Below are positions 1 to 7,687 of a stretch of 64,000 bases of DNA, piece after piece. How positions within the stretch are numbered: position 1 is the first letter of the stretch; each line of letters opens with the position of its first letter. The position numbers and the translations under genes are program-made. The DNA comes from Flavihumibacter fluminis (GTDB taxonomy: Bacteria; Bacteroidota; Bacteroidia; Chitinophagales; Chitinophagaceae): assembly GCF_021491375.1 (NCBI RefSeq), contig NZ_JAKEVY010000003.1, forward strand, positions 682,001 through 746,000. Reading direction: 5' to 3'. The notes under the pieces were generated by a model, which saw only the letters and a program-made list of their open reading frames with translations, was not told where the DNA came from and searched no databases.

Positions 1-273
1 ATCCGGATTGGAGGCATGGATGTATTTGCTCTCCACCACCCAGATGCTAATCCCTTCCTGGCGACGCGTATATACATCCCTTGCGTTTTCAATCGCCATC
101 TGGGCATCTGCTGCATGCAAACTCCCCACATGTTTGTGATCTAACCCCATCTTGCTGCGGATGAATACTTCCCACAATGGCCAGTCGGCCTGGTTTTGAG
201 TTGCCCCTTCCGCTTTTACCGGTTCGCGATCACCATAATCGCCATATCGTTGTATCTGGATAACTATTTTCAT
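1..273 (-). CDS. paaB: Phenylacetyl-CoA epoxidase subunit PaaB (3' end beyond window)
   Basis: The reverse strand from the ATG at 273 reads [15 protein letters not shown] and continues through the family signature [13 protein letters not shown] and [12 protein letters not shown] to the window edge, 91 residues. PaaB is the small non-catalytic subunit that holds the PaaA/PaaC complex together in the multicomponent 1,2-phenylacetyl-CoA epoxidase. Its start codon overlaps the paaA stop by four bases (ATGA), so the two are translationally coupled. Being the last visible gene of the tetR-paaE-paaA-paaB run, it implies that paaC, paaD and others lie to the left. The C-terminus is not seen. Confidence 0.93.
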   Translation of the reverse strand, partial: MKIVIQIQRYGDYGDREPVKAEGATQNQADWPLWEVFIRSKMGLDHKHVGSLHAADAQMAIENARDVYTRRQEGISIWVVESKYIHASNPD

Positions 274-1226
274 GCTACTGCTGCGCTTTGTTTTTGAGCT
301 CGTTTAGTTGCGAATGCGGTTGCTGCTTCCCGCACCCAGGCACCTTCTTCATGTGCTTTTACTCTGGCGGCAATCCGCTCCTTGTTACAAGGGCCGTTTC
401 CACTGATCACCTGCCAGAATTCCTCCCAGTTGATTTTTCCAAAATCATAATGTCCTCTTTCGGCATTCCATTTCAACTCCGGATCCGGTAATTCCATGCC
501 CAGGATTTTCACCTGATCAGCACAGATATCAACAAATTTTTGCCGCAGTTCATCGTTGGTAAAACGTTTGATCTTCCATTTCATGCTCTGCGCAGTATGA
601 GGTGATGCGTCATCAGCAGGACCGAACATCATGATACTGGGCCACCACCAGCGGTTGATCGCGTCCTGGCACATAGCTTTTTGCGCTTCGGAACCTCTGC
701 TCAGGGTCAGCAAAATCTCAAACCCCTGACGCTGGTGAAAACTTTCCTCCTTGCAAATCCGTACCATCGCACGGGCGTAAGGTCCATAGGAAGTGCGACA
801 AAGTGGAACCTGGTTCATAATTGCAGCTCCATCTACCAGCCAGCCAATAGTGCCGATATCAGCCCATGTGAGCGTGGGATAATTGAAGATGCTGGAATAT
901 TTTGCTTTTCCGGTGTGTAGCTGGTCGATCATTTCAGCGCGACTGATACCCAGGGTTTCTGCAGCGCTGTAGAGATAGAGTCCATGACCCGCTTCGTCCT
1001 GCACTTTTGCAATCAATGTCGCCTTCCTGCGCAGTGATGGGGCTCGGGTTATCCAGTTGCCTTCCGGTAACATGCCTACAATTTCGCTGTGTGCATGCTG
1101 GGAAATCTGACGGATCAGAGTTTGACGATATTTATCCGGCATCCAGTCTTTTGGCTCAATGCGGATATCCTGATCAACACGGTCCTGGAACTGCTGCTCC
1201 AGGTTAATAGTTGCCTGCTTTTCCAT
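270..1226 (-). CDS. paaA: Phenylacetyl-CoA epoxidase catalytic subunit PaaA
   Basis: This 318-residue protein is the di-iron oxygenase subunit that epoxidises the ring of phenylacetyl-CoA in aerobic phenylacetate catabolism. Iron ligands of the ferritin-like fold are visible: Glu48 in HSEIVG, Glu78 and His81 in the DEAGH motif, and the second Glu/His pair in KEESFHQ near residue 165. The length matches the family (about 310-330). It follows paaE with a 52-base gap that holds an inverted repeat at 1256-1271, and overlaps paaB by four bases. Electrons should come from PaaE encoded just upstream. Identity is secure. Confidence 0.97.
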   Translation of the reverse strand: MEKQATINLEQQFQDRVDQDIRIEPKDWMPDKYRQTLIRQISQHAHSEIVGMLPEGNWITRAPSLRRKATLIAKVQDEAGHGLYLYSAAETLGISRAEMIDQLHTGKAKYSSIFNYPTLTWADIGTIGWLVDGAAIMNQVPLCRTSYGPYARAMVRICKEESFHQRQGFEILLTLSRGSEAQKAMCQDAINRWWWPSIMMFGPADDASPHTAQSMKWKIKRFTNDELRQKFVDICADQVKILGMELPDPELKWNAERGHYDFGKINWEEFWQVISGNGPCNKERIAARVKAHEEGAWVREAATAFATKRAQKQSAAVA

Positions 1227-1255
1227 AGCGTAAAAATAGCATTTTAGGCGTAAAA

Positions 1256-1271
1256 ACTAACAACTGTTAGG
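1256..1271. promoter_or_regulatory. TetR-type operator in the paaE-paaA gap
   Basis: The dyad ACTAAC-AACT-GTTAGG has two 6-base arms around 4 bases and lies 30 bp upstream of paaA. It has the same arm sequence and spacing as the dyad at 2967-2982 in front of the tetR gene. Two matching dyads in one operon suggest that the operon's TetR protein binds both. No clear -7 box is seen between this site and paaA, so the promoter itself is not located. Confidence 0.6.
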
Positions 1272-1278
1272 GGATTGC

Positions 1279-2361
1279 TTATTTCTGGTCAAAATCGATC
1301 AACAGCTCTGTGCTTCTTGGGTGGCTTTGGCAGGTAAGGATAAAACCTGCTTCTAACTCATCGGGTTCCAGGGCATAATTGGTATCCATGGTTACTTCAC
1401 CCGTCACCAGTTTGGCTCTGCAGGTACAACAAACCCCGCCCTTGCAGGCATAGGGCAAGTCGGCACCTGCCTGGAGGGCTGCATCCAGGATAGCCGGACC
1501 CTCGAAAGGAACCTGTAATTCAAGTGACCGGCCATCGGCTTTAATGGTCACTTTTGCGAGTTGTCCAGGTTCGGTGGAAGCAGTTGTTTGCCTGGTCTTG
1601 GTTGCGGAATCCTGACCGGGCGTGGTAAATAACTCAAAATGGATGCGATCAGCTGGCACTTTTTTTTCCTGCAGATAATCGCGCACTGAAAAGATCAGTT
1701 GTTCTGGTCCGCACAGAAAATAGTGATCCACCTGCTTCCATTCCAGTAGTTTATCTCCCAGTGCTTCACATTTGGCAGCATCGATGCGTCCATGCAATAG
1801 TGGGGCATCGGTTTTTTCCCGGCTCAGAATATAAATCAGCCGAAAGCGATCCATGTATTTATTTTTCAATGCTTCGAGTTGTTCCCGGAAGATGATGGAT
1901 GCCCTGTTACGGTTTCCATACACCAGCGTGAACCGGCTCTTCGGTTCTGAAGCAAGAACAGTTTTAATGATCGAAATAATGGGCGTAATACCACTGCCTG
2001 CTGCAAATGCCATGTATTCTTTGGAAGCTGCTCTGTCAATAGGCGTATAGAATTTGCCGGTGGGTGGTAAGACGTCCAAACGATCGCCCTTTTTAAGTTG
2101 CGTATTGGCGTAATTGGAAAAACGTCCGTCTGCAATTGCTTTCACTGCTATACGCATTTCATCCTCCAGCGGTGAACTGCATACGGAGTAGGAACGTCTT
2201 ACTTCTTCACCATTGATGGTGGCCCGCAGGGTGATATTCTGCCCTTCACGAAAACGATACTGCTCTTTAAGATCTTCGGGAATTTCGAATGCAATGGATA
2301 CACATTCATTCGTTTCAGGTCGGATATCGCTGATGGTCAGCTTGTGGAAATGCATGGTCAT
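1279..2361 (-). CDS. paaE: Phenylacetyl-CoA epoxidase reductase PaaE
   Basis: This 360-residue two-domain electron-transfer protein passes electrons from NAD(P)H to PaaA. The N-terminal ferredoxin-NADP reductase half shows the FAD motif RRSYSVCSSP and the nucleotide motif GSGITPI. The C-terminal plant-type 2Fe-2S domain carries CKGGVCCTC with a fourth cysteine further on (LTCQSH). Its ATG at 2361 overlaps the tetR stop (2358-2360). A second in-frame ATG lies two codons in. Placing paaE directly behind the regulator and in front of paaA is consistent with one co-regulated transcript. Confidence 0.95.
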   Translation of the reverse strand: MTMHFHKLTISDIRPETNECVSIAFEIPEDLKEQYRFREGQNITLRATINGEEVRRSYSVCSSPLEDEMRIAVKAIADGRFSNYANTQLKKGDRLDVLPPTGKFYTPIDRAASKEYMAFAAGSGITPIISIIKTVLASEPKSRFTLVYGNRNRASIIFREQLEALKNKYMDRFRLIYILSREKTDAPLLHGRIDAAKCEALGDKLLEWKQVDHYFLCGPEQLIFSVRDYLQEKKVPADRIHFELFTTPGQDSATKTRQTTASTEPGQLAKVTIKADGRSLELQVPFEGPAILDAALQAGADLPYACKGGVCCTCRAKLVTGEVTMDTNYALEPDELEAGFILTCQSHPRSTELLIDFDQK

Positions 2362-2948
2362 GCTTTCAGTCCTTCAATCATGATCAACACCATATTTTCT
2401 TCGAGTTGTTTGGCAGAGATTTTTTCCCTGCTTCGATGCCAGCTTTCAATACCGTTTACGGCATGCAGCATGATCAATACAACAGTGGGAGCGTCAACTT
2501 GTTTGATCTCGCCGGTCTGGATTCCCTTCTCGATAATTCCTGCCAGGCGTTTGCGATATGTGCGGCGCTGGTTGTGAAAATTGGAAAGATAGGGGTCGGA
2601 GAGGTGTTTCCAGTCGCGATCTGCCACCAGTACCAGCTCGTAGTGTTCCAGCATCTGGCGGATATGAAAGCGCAATATTGCTTCCACTTTTCGGATCGCC
2701 GGCAGTTCACTGGATTCAATGGTATCCAGGTGCTGATTAAAGGTGTTGGCCACCTTGAAACAGATTTCCTGGAGTAATTCTTCCTTCGATTGAATATGAT
2801 TGTAAAGGCTGGCTGCTTCTACACCTACAGCTTCCGCCAAATCGCGCATGGAAGCGGCTTTAAAGCCTTTTTCGCGGAACAACCGGGTAGCGGCTTCTAC
2901 GATCACTTCCTTTTTAGTGCCGTTGTTTTTGCTCTTGATCTTCGCCAT
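2358..2948 (-). CDS. TetR family regulator of the paa operon
   Basis: This is a 196-residue TetR/AcrR regulator. The N-terminal helix-turn-helix is clear: VEAATRLFREKGFKAASMRDL followed by VGVEAASLYNHIQSKEEL. The open frame extends to 2996, but the ATG at 2948 (MAKIKSKNNG) is preferred because the longer form would include the promoter and operator. A -7 box TATATTTG lies at 2956-2963 on the minus strand, only about 8 bases from this ATG. A dyad at 2967-2982 sits directly upstream of that box, as expected for autorepression. Function as a PaaR-like repressor released by phenylacetyl-CoA is inferred from the operon. Confidence 0.88.
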   Translation of the reverse strand: MAKIKSKNNGTKKEVIVEAATRLFREKGFKAASMRDLAEAVGVEAASLYNHIQSKEELLQEICFKVANTFNQHLDTIESSELPAIRKVEAILRFHIRQMLEHYELVLVADRDWKHLSDPYLSNFHNQRRTYRKRLAGIIEKGIQTGEIKQVDAPTVVLIMLHAVNGIESWHRSREKISAKQLEENMVLIMIEGLKA

Positions 2949-2955
2949 ATGACCC

Positions 2956-2982
2956 CAAATATACATACGAACAAACGTTAGT
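2956..2982 (-). promoter_or_regulatory. tetR-paa promoter with TetR-type operator
   Basis: Minus-strand -7 box TATATTTG (2956-2963), matching the Bacteroidota consensus TAnnTTTG. The dyad ACGAAC-AAAC-GTTAGT (2967-2982) lies immediately upstream. The half-sites agree with those at 1256-1271 (AC[G/T]AAC n4 GTTAG). No -33 TTTG at the usual distance was seen. Transcription would start about two bases before the ATG at 2948. Confidence 0.6.
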
Positions 2983-3100
2983 GCATCCGGCTTCAAAATT
3001 TTCGGGTACTTTTGCGCGCGTTCACTTCATCCGCCATCCGCTCTGGGAGGAATGGAATCCCCGCTGGCGGAATGGTGGAGTAAAGCAAAAACACACAAAT

Positions 3101-4027
3101 ATGTCTTTAATCGTTGTAGGTACGATGGCTTTTGATGCCATTGAAACGCCCTTTGGAAAAAGCGGACAGATCATCGGAGGTTCCGCCACTTATGTTGCCT
3201 ATGCTGCTTCCAATTTTGTGAAGCCCGTAAACCAGATCTCCGTAATCGGGTATGATTTTCCAGAAGAGGAACTGGAAGAATTGAAAGGGAGAGGGGTTCA
3301 GATGGATGGCGTGCAGGTGAAACAAGAGGAAAAATCCTTTTTCTGGGCCGGTAAGTACCACCTCGATATGAATACCCGCGATACCCTGGATACCCAACTC
3401 AATGTACTGGCCAGCTTTGAACCGAAAGTGCCGGATGCCTACCAGGGATCGGAATTCCTCATGCTCGGTAACCTGATGCCAAGTCTTCAACTGAGCGTTA
3501 TCCGTCAATTGAAAAACCGTCCGAAATTGATCGTGATGGACACCATGAACTTCTGGATGGATACGGCCATGGCTGACCTGGAAATTGTGCTAAAAGAAGT
3601 GGATGTACTGATGGTGAATGATAGCGAGGCGCGCCAGTTAAGCGGTCAGTTCTCCCTGGTAAAAGCAGCCAAGGAAATCATGAAAATGGGACCGAAATTC
3701 CTGGTGATCAAAAAGGGCGAACATGGTGCCCTGCTCTTCCACGAGAATGAAGTTTTCTTTGCACCGGCATTGCCCCTCGAAGAAGTCTTCGACCCAACAG
3801 GCGCAGGTGATACATTCGCAGGCGGATTTGTAGGTCATCTTGCAGCCACCCAGGATATTTCCTTCAACAATATGAAAACGGCCATTATCAAAGGTTCCGC
3901 GCTGGCATCTTTTTGTGTTGAGAAATTTGGCACAACCCGGATGAAGGAAATCAATGCGGCTCAAATTGATGAACGCATTCAGCAATTTGTGGACCTGGTG
4001 AACTTCGAGATCAAACTCGCAGAATAA
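3101..4027 (+). CDS. PfkB/ribokinase family sugar kinase
   Basis: This 308-residue kinase has the two PfkB signatures: an N-terminal GGSATYVAYAASNF motif and the C-terminal DPTGAGDTFAGGF motif that forms the anion hole and carries the catalytic Asp. It should phosphorylate a sugar or nucleoside with ATP in the cytosol; the substrate cannot be read. The open frame begins at 2981, but the ATG at 3101 (MSLIVVGTMAFD) starts exactly where the fold starts and leaves room for a plus-strand -7 box TACTTTTG at 3007-3014. A strong terminator at 4057-4090 ends the unit. Confidence 0.9.
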   Translation: MSLIVVGTMAFDAIETPFGKSGQIIGGSATYVAYAASNFVKPVNQISVIGYDFPEEELEELKGRGVQMDGVQVKQEEKSFFWAGKYHLDMNTRDTLDTQLNVLASFEPKVPDAYQGSEFLMLGNLMPSLQLSVIRQLKNRPKLIVMDTMNFWMDTAMADLEIVLKEVDVLMVNDSEARQLSGQFSLVKAAKEIMKMGPKFLVIKKGEHGALLFHENEVFFAPALPLEEVFDPTGAGDTFAGGFVGHLAATQDISFNNMKTAIIKGSALASFCVEKFGTTRMKEINAAQIDERIQQFVDLVNFEIKLAE

Positions 4028-4040
4028 AGCTTGGCTCGGT

Positions 4041-5741
4041 TTAATATTTTTTACCCAACGTTACCGCCAGCCGGTAACGTTTTGTTTTTCCGGAAAGATG
4101 CCAGGCATCCACCACGATTATGTACAAACCATTAGCTACAAGATGATGTTTATCATTCCTTCCATCCCATTTAAAACTTCCTTTCATCGCACAAATGCCA
4201 TTGTTAATAAACATTCGATGCGGATTTCCCAAGTGGTCAAAAATCCGGATGCTTACCTGGTATCCTGGTTGTGCAAACTCGTATTGTATTTCACAGTAAT
4301 CCTGGTGGCCGTCACCATCTGGACTCACCACCTGTTCAGTTAAAAATACCCGGTCCGGATCATCAGGAATACCTGCTTGCGAATTTTCATAACCTGGCGT
4401 ACCATAACCGGCATGCGCAGCCGCGGATGTCCAGTTCAAGGCTGACAGACTGGAAACTGCCGGATCCCTGCGCTCCAATGAAACATTCTCCGTGTTCCGA
4501 AGCATCTCATGGTGCCAGGCTGCATCGTATTGGACCTCATCTATCACTTGCTGCATCGCATCCAGGAGTACGACTGTTCCTTTGTCATTCGGAAAGGAAG
4601 GCAGGGAGGCCAATTCCACCAAACAGTTGGGATGTTTCACCAGGTATTGTCGCTGTATCCAGTTTGCATCCGTAGTTACAACCAGGAAATCTCCCGGATA
4701 GAGGAAACGAGGACCCGGAACCAAGGCCCTGAGGCCTGACAAATTTCCATTGCTGTTTCTACTGGCAATCTGCCATCCTTCGAGTTGAACCGGCGCCTTA
4801 CCAAAATGAAAGAGTTCAATAAAATCACTACCTCCGTTTATTGGGTCTGCTAAAATCTCATTTATAACGATGGCTTTCTCCGTAGTATCCGCTAAACCAA
4901 CTTTTAACTTTCTGAACCCTGCTCCCTGCTCAGGATCTTCATCACACCCTGGAATAGCGGCTACTTGCAGTGTATAAATTTTTCCTGGCTCAAGGGCGTT
5001 TCGCAAATGTAGCAGCATCTCCTGTTGGAAAGGTGCCAGCAGTTCCACTTTTTCCACTTCCGGTCCGGCCTCCAGCTTATACAACGCAGCCTGTTCGGCA
5101 ACCAACTGGTGAATTCTATCGGTGAAGGCTATTCGAATCGTGTACTCATCCGGGCACCAGGCATGAATTGGATCCACAACGGGTAATGTAACAATTGAAG
5201 GTGAATGACTATTGGTTTTGCCCGGGCTTCCTCCCGATGTATCCAAACTGGCGCGCCAGTTGTTTATCTGTCTGCAGGTCTTTTCTTTGTTCACCATTTC
5301 GAGGGACCAGCCCCCATCTGCTTTCTCGTCTTTCAAAAGAGAAGGAAGATAGGCGGCTGCAAACACCAGTTCATCTTTTTCATTCAACAAGAACAGGGTA
5401 TCGCCAGCATTGGAAATCGCAGGAAATGGGCTTAGACCGATGGTGCGCCCATAGGAAGTAAAGAGGTTAATCGCTCTGGCCGGACAAAGAATCAATATTT
5501 CACCGGGAGCCATGCGAACACTGTCTCCTAACCTTCCAATTGTTCTGCCATTGGAAAGTTTCCATCCACTCAAACTGATCTCAAGAGTACTAACATTGGT
5601 TAGTTCTACAAACTCTTCTGCAGGCAACCCAACGCTGGGTAAAGGATCCCCCATGATCTCTGTAATAACAACCGGAAATCCTTGTCCATAAAGGGTTTCA
5701 AAAGAAAATACAAGCACCGCAAACTGCATCCATTTCCACAT
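4041..5741 (-). CDS. Secreted lamin-tail-domain protein with gliding-type C-terminus
   Basis: This 566-residue exported protein begins with a signal peptide (hydrophobic FAVLVFSFETLYGQ). A lamin tail domain follows (VITEIMGDPLPSVGLPAEEFVELTN), then a second lamin-tail-like copy near the middle (INEILADPINGGSDFIELFHFG). The C-terminal about 90 residues (VVSPDGDGHQDY, then IFDHLGNP and FKWDGRND) resemble the CHU_C/FlgD-like Ig domain common at the end of Bacteroidota surface proteins. Lamin-tail proteins of this sort are thought to bind extracellular material; no enzyme motif is seen. It stands alone, convergent with the PfkB gene. Confidence 0.8.
   Translation of the reverse strand: MWKWMQFAVLVFSFETLYGQGFPVVITEIMGDPLPSVGLPAEEFVELTNVSTLEISLSGWKLSNGRTIGRLGDSVRMAPGEILILCPARAINLFTSYGRTIGLSPFPAISNAGDTLFLLNEKDELVFAAAYLPSLLKDEKADGGWSLEMVNKEKTCRQINNWRASLDTSGGSPGKTNSHSPSIVTLPVVDPIHAWCPDEYTIRIAFTDRIHQLVAEQAALYKLEAGPEVEKVELLAPFQQEMLLHLRNALEPGKIYTLQVAAIPGCDEDPEQGAGFRKLKVGLADTTEKAIVINEILADPINGGSDFIELFHFGKAPVQLEGWQIASRNSNGNLSGLRALVPGPRFLYPGDFLVVTTDANWIQRQYLVKHPNCLVELASLPSFPNDKGTVVLLDAMQQVIDEVQYDAAWHHEMLRNTENVSLERRDPAVSSLSALNWTSAAAHAGYGTPGYENSQAGIPDDPDRVFLTEQVVSPDGDGHQDYCEIQYEFAQPGYQVSIRIFDHLGNPHRMFINNGICAMKGSFKWDGRNDKHHLVANGLYIIVVDAWHLSGKTKRYRLAVTLGKKY
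4057..4090 (+). terminator. Intrinsic terminator of the PfkB gene
   Basis: Perfect 9-bp stem AACGTTACC (4057-4065) / GGTAACGTT (4073-4081), loop GCCAGCC, followed by TTGTTTTT. It lies inside the last codons of the convergent gene at 4041-5741, so the coding sequence and the terminator share the same bases. Confidence 0.75.
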
Positions 5742-5789
5742 GATCTAAAACTACTCAGTCTGCCAACTATTGTCAAGTCCAAATAATTA

Positions 5790-5821
5790 TTTGGGTGAAA
5801 AAACCCTTCGCATTAATTTCG
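5790..5821 (+). promoter_or_regulatory. Promoter of the asd leader transcript
   Basis: A -33 box TTTG (5790-5793) is separated by 20 bp from TAATTTCG (5814-5821), a 7/8 match to TAnnTTTG. Both elements and the spacing fit the Bacteroidota sigma factor. Transcription should begin around 5827, at or just before the leader-peptide ATG at 5828. Confidence 0.65.
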
Positions 5822-5827
5822 TGCACC

Positions 5828-5890
5828 ATGATTACAATGAAACATACTACGAAGACCAAGAAACAGCTCCCACAAGTGGAAGGTGTGTGA
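5828..5890 (+). CDS. Putative leader peptide of the asd attenuator
   Basis: This is a 20-codon open frame starting MITMKHTTKTKK. Of the first 12 residues, 11 are Met, Ile, Thr or Lys, all made from aspartate semialdehyde, the product of the enzyme encoded next (asd). Thr codons are at 3, 7, 8 and 10; Lys codons at 5, 9, 11 and 12. The frame ends with TGA at 5888-5890, inside the segment that can form an antiterminator. Together with the promoter, terminator and alternative hairpin, this reads as a ribosome-stalling leader of the thrL kind. No Shine-Dalgarno site is seen and the mRNA may be leaderless. Expression is inferred. Confidence 0.65.
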   Translation: MITMKHTTKTKKQLPQVEGV

Positions 5891-5925
5891 TCTCGTATAT
5901 GTTCACTAAATAACACAGGCCTTCC
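5878..5925 (+). promoter_or_regulatory. Antiterminator pairing in the asd leader
   Basis: GGAAGGTGTGT (5878-5888), the last codons of the leader peptide, can pair with ACACA (5913-5917) and CCTTCC (5920-5925). This gives 11 base pairs with a single 2-base bulge (5918-5919). It consumes the 5' arm of the terminator at 5919-5946, so the two structures exclude each other. A ribosome that reaches the stop codon would cover 5878-5888 and favour termination. One stalled at the Thr/Lys codons (5846-5863) would leave it free. Confidence 0.65.
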
Positions 5926-5946
5926 CAAGTAGGGAAGGCTTTTTTT
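5919..5946 (+). terminator. Attenuator terminator upstream of asd
   Basis: Perfect 8-bp stem GCCTTCCC (5919-5926) / GGGAAGGC (5932-5939), 5-base loop, and seven T. It lies between the leader peptide and asd, 26 bp before the asd start, with no plus-strand gene upstream other than the leader peptide for it to terminate. Confidence 0.85.
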
Positions 5947-5972
5947 ATAACCAAAATGCAAGCAAAAACGCA

Positions 5973-6965
5973 ATGAAAGTCGCAGTTGTAGGGGCCACCG
6001 GACTGGTTGGAACCAAAATGTTACAAGTATTGGCTGAACGGAATTTTCCCGTTACCGAATTGATTCCAGTAGCTTCTGAAAAATCAGTGGGTAAGGAAGT
6101 GGAGTACCAGGGTAAAAAATACAAAGTGGTTAGCATGACAGATGCCATCGCAGCCAAACCCGCGGTGGCGCTCTTTTCTGCCGGCGGAAGCACCTCCCTT
6201 GAGTGGGCTCCCAAATTTGCAGCTGCGGGTATTACTGTTATCGATAACTCTTCTGCATGGCGCATGGACCCTGCCAAACCCCTGGTAGTGCCTGAACTGA
6301 ATGCCGATATTCTTACTGCCACTGATAAAATCATTGCCAATCCGAATTGCTCAACCATTCAAATGGTAGTTGCATTGAATCCGCTGCATAAAAAATACGG
6401 TATCAAACGGTTGGTGGTATCCACTTACCAGAGTGTAACCGGTACCGGTGTAAAAGCGGTTGACCAATTGATGAATGAGCGTAAAGGTATTCAGGGTGAA
6501 ATGGCCTATAAATATCCGATTGATCTTAATGTGATTCCACAAATCGATGTATTCCTTGACAATGGTTACACCAAGGAAGAAATGAAAATGGTGAATGAAA
6601 CCAAAAAGATCATGCGGGATGAAACGATCCGTGTTACTGCCACTACGGTTCGGATTCCGGTAATGGGTGGGCACTCTGAAAGTGTGAATGTGGAATTTGC
6701 GCAGGACTTCGATCTGAACGAAATACGTTCTTTGCTTTCTTCTGCACCTGGTGTTGTACTGGTAGATGATCCTGCCAACGCACAATATCCGATGCCAAAG
6801 GATGCACACGAAAAGGACGAAGTTTTTGTTGGTCGTTTGCGTAGGGATGAATCTCAACCCAATACACTGAATATGTGGATCGTCAGCGATAACCTGCGCA
6901 AAGGTGCCGCCACCAATGCGGTTCAGATTGCTGAATATCTTCAGCAAAAAGGATTATTGTCCTGA
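5973..6965 (+). CDS. asd: Aspartate-semialdehyde dehydrogenase
   Basis: This 330-residue enzyme reduces aspartyl-4-phosphate to aspartate semialdehyde with NADPH, the branch point to lysine, threonine, methionine and isoleucine. It shows the NADP-binding GATGLVG (residues 7-13), the catalytic Cys126 in NPNCSTIQ, and the substrate-binding segment RIPVMGGHSE. Length is typical (about 330). It stands as a single gene behind the attenuator-like leader at 5790-5946 and is followed by a strong terminator at 6974-7010. Confidence 0.97.
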   Translation: MKVAVVGATGLVGTKMLQVLAERNFPVTELIPVASEKSVGKEVEYQGKKYKVVSMTDAIAAKPAVALFSAGGSTSLEWAPKFAAAGITVIDNSSAWRMDPAKPLVVPELNADILTATDKIIANPNCSTIQMVVALNPLHKKYGIKRLVVSTYQSVTGTGVKAVDQLMNERKGIQGEMAYKYPIDLNVIPQIDVFLDNGYTKEEMKMVNETKKIMRDETIRVTATTVRIPVMGGHSESVNVEFAQDFDLNEIRSLLSSAPGVVLVDDPANAQYPMPKDAHEKDEVFVGRLRRDESQPNTLNMWIVSDNLRKGAATNAVQIAEYLQQKGLLS

Positions 6966-6973
6966 TAATATAA

Positions 6974-7010
6974 ACAGCCGAACCTTTCTGCGCGGGTTCG
7001 GCTGTTCTTT
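6974..7010 (+). terminator. Intrinsic terminator after asd
   Basis: Perfect 11-bp stem ACAGCCGAACC (6974-6984) / GGTTCGGCTGT (6995-7005), then TCTTT. It ends asd just before the convergent gene at 7018. Confidence 0.85.
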
Positions 7011-7017
7011 ACTTTTA

Positions 7018-7683
7018 TTACTCCAAACTTCTCTTGATAAATGCCAGGAGTGGTTGGAGCGTTTCAAAGGACTTAAGTATTTTTTTACTGATGCCAGGGT
7101 CGGTTAATTCCTTATCTGTAAGCGGCATCATGGCTACATAACTTTTGTACACCAGGTAATCGGCTGCCGGAGAGTCTTTATCAAATCCCTGCGGCACACG
7201 GGAAAGTTTCATTCCCTCGCCATCCGATAATCCGCCAAAAGTTGAAACAAAGGCCTTCGATTTCAAAATTTTTTCAAACTCTTCCGCATTGTAATCAATT
7301 TCCTGCCGCACTTTTTTTAGTTCGGGTGGCATCGGCATGTAAATACCTCCACCAGCAAAACTATTACCCGGTTCTATGTGTATATAGTATCCCCCTGCAA
7401 GCGCTTTCTTTCCTCCCTCATTGATGCTGGCTCCGAAATTCGTTTTGTAAGGTGATTTGTCTTTACTGAAGCGCACATCCCTGTTAATACGGAACATACA
7501 TTTTTTCGCCTCCAGTTCCGCGATGCCCGGATCTTTTTTCGCATGTGCATCAATGATAGATTGTACAAATTGCTCTACATCTTTTCGGGCTGCTTCATAA
7601 GCCGAACGGTTCTCGTCGAACCAGGATTTGTCGTTGTTTTTTTTCAATCCCTTCAGAAAGGATAAGGTGCGTTGTTGTATCAT
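7018..7683 (-). CDS. DUF2461 (TIGR02453) family protein
   Basis: This 221-residue cytosolic protein belongs to the widespread DUF2461 family, recognised by an N-terminal FLKGLKKNNDKSWFDENR, the central RINRDVRFSKDKSPYKTNFG and the GGYYIHIEPGNSFAGGGIY segment. Biochemical function is not known to me. It starts four bases after the stop of the UbiD-type gene (7688-9529), so the two form one transcript on the minus strand. That link is positional only. Confidence 0.85.
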   Translation of the reverse strand: MIQQRTLSFLKGLKKNNDKSWFDENRSAYEAARKDVEQFVQSIIDAHAKKDPGIAELEAKKCMFRINRDVRFSKDKSPYKTNFGASINEGGKKALAGGYYIHIEPGNSFAGGGIYMPMPPELKKVRQEIDYNAEEFEKILKSKAFVSTFGGLSDGEGMKLSRVPQGFDKDSPAADYLVYKSYVAMMPLTDKELTDPGISKKILKSFETLQPLLAFIKRSLE

Positions 7684-7687
7684 AGAA

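Noticed and set aside
2981-3100. 40-codon N-terminal extension of the PfkB kinase
   Set aside because: It precedes the ribokinase fold start, contains a -7 box, and lacks any kinase-family residues; the ATG at 3101 is better.
5742-5972. Lysine riboswitch as the explanation for the asd leader
   Set aside because: The leader is too short for the large lysine aptamer; the coding leader peptide and paired stems explain it better.
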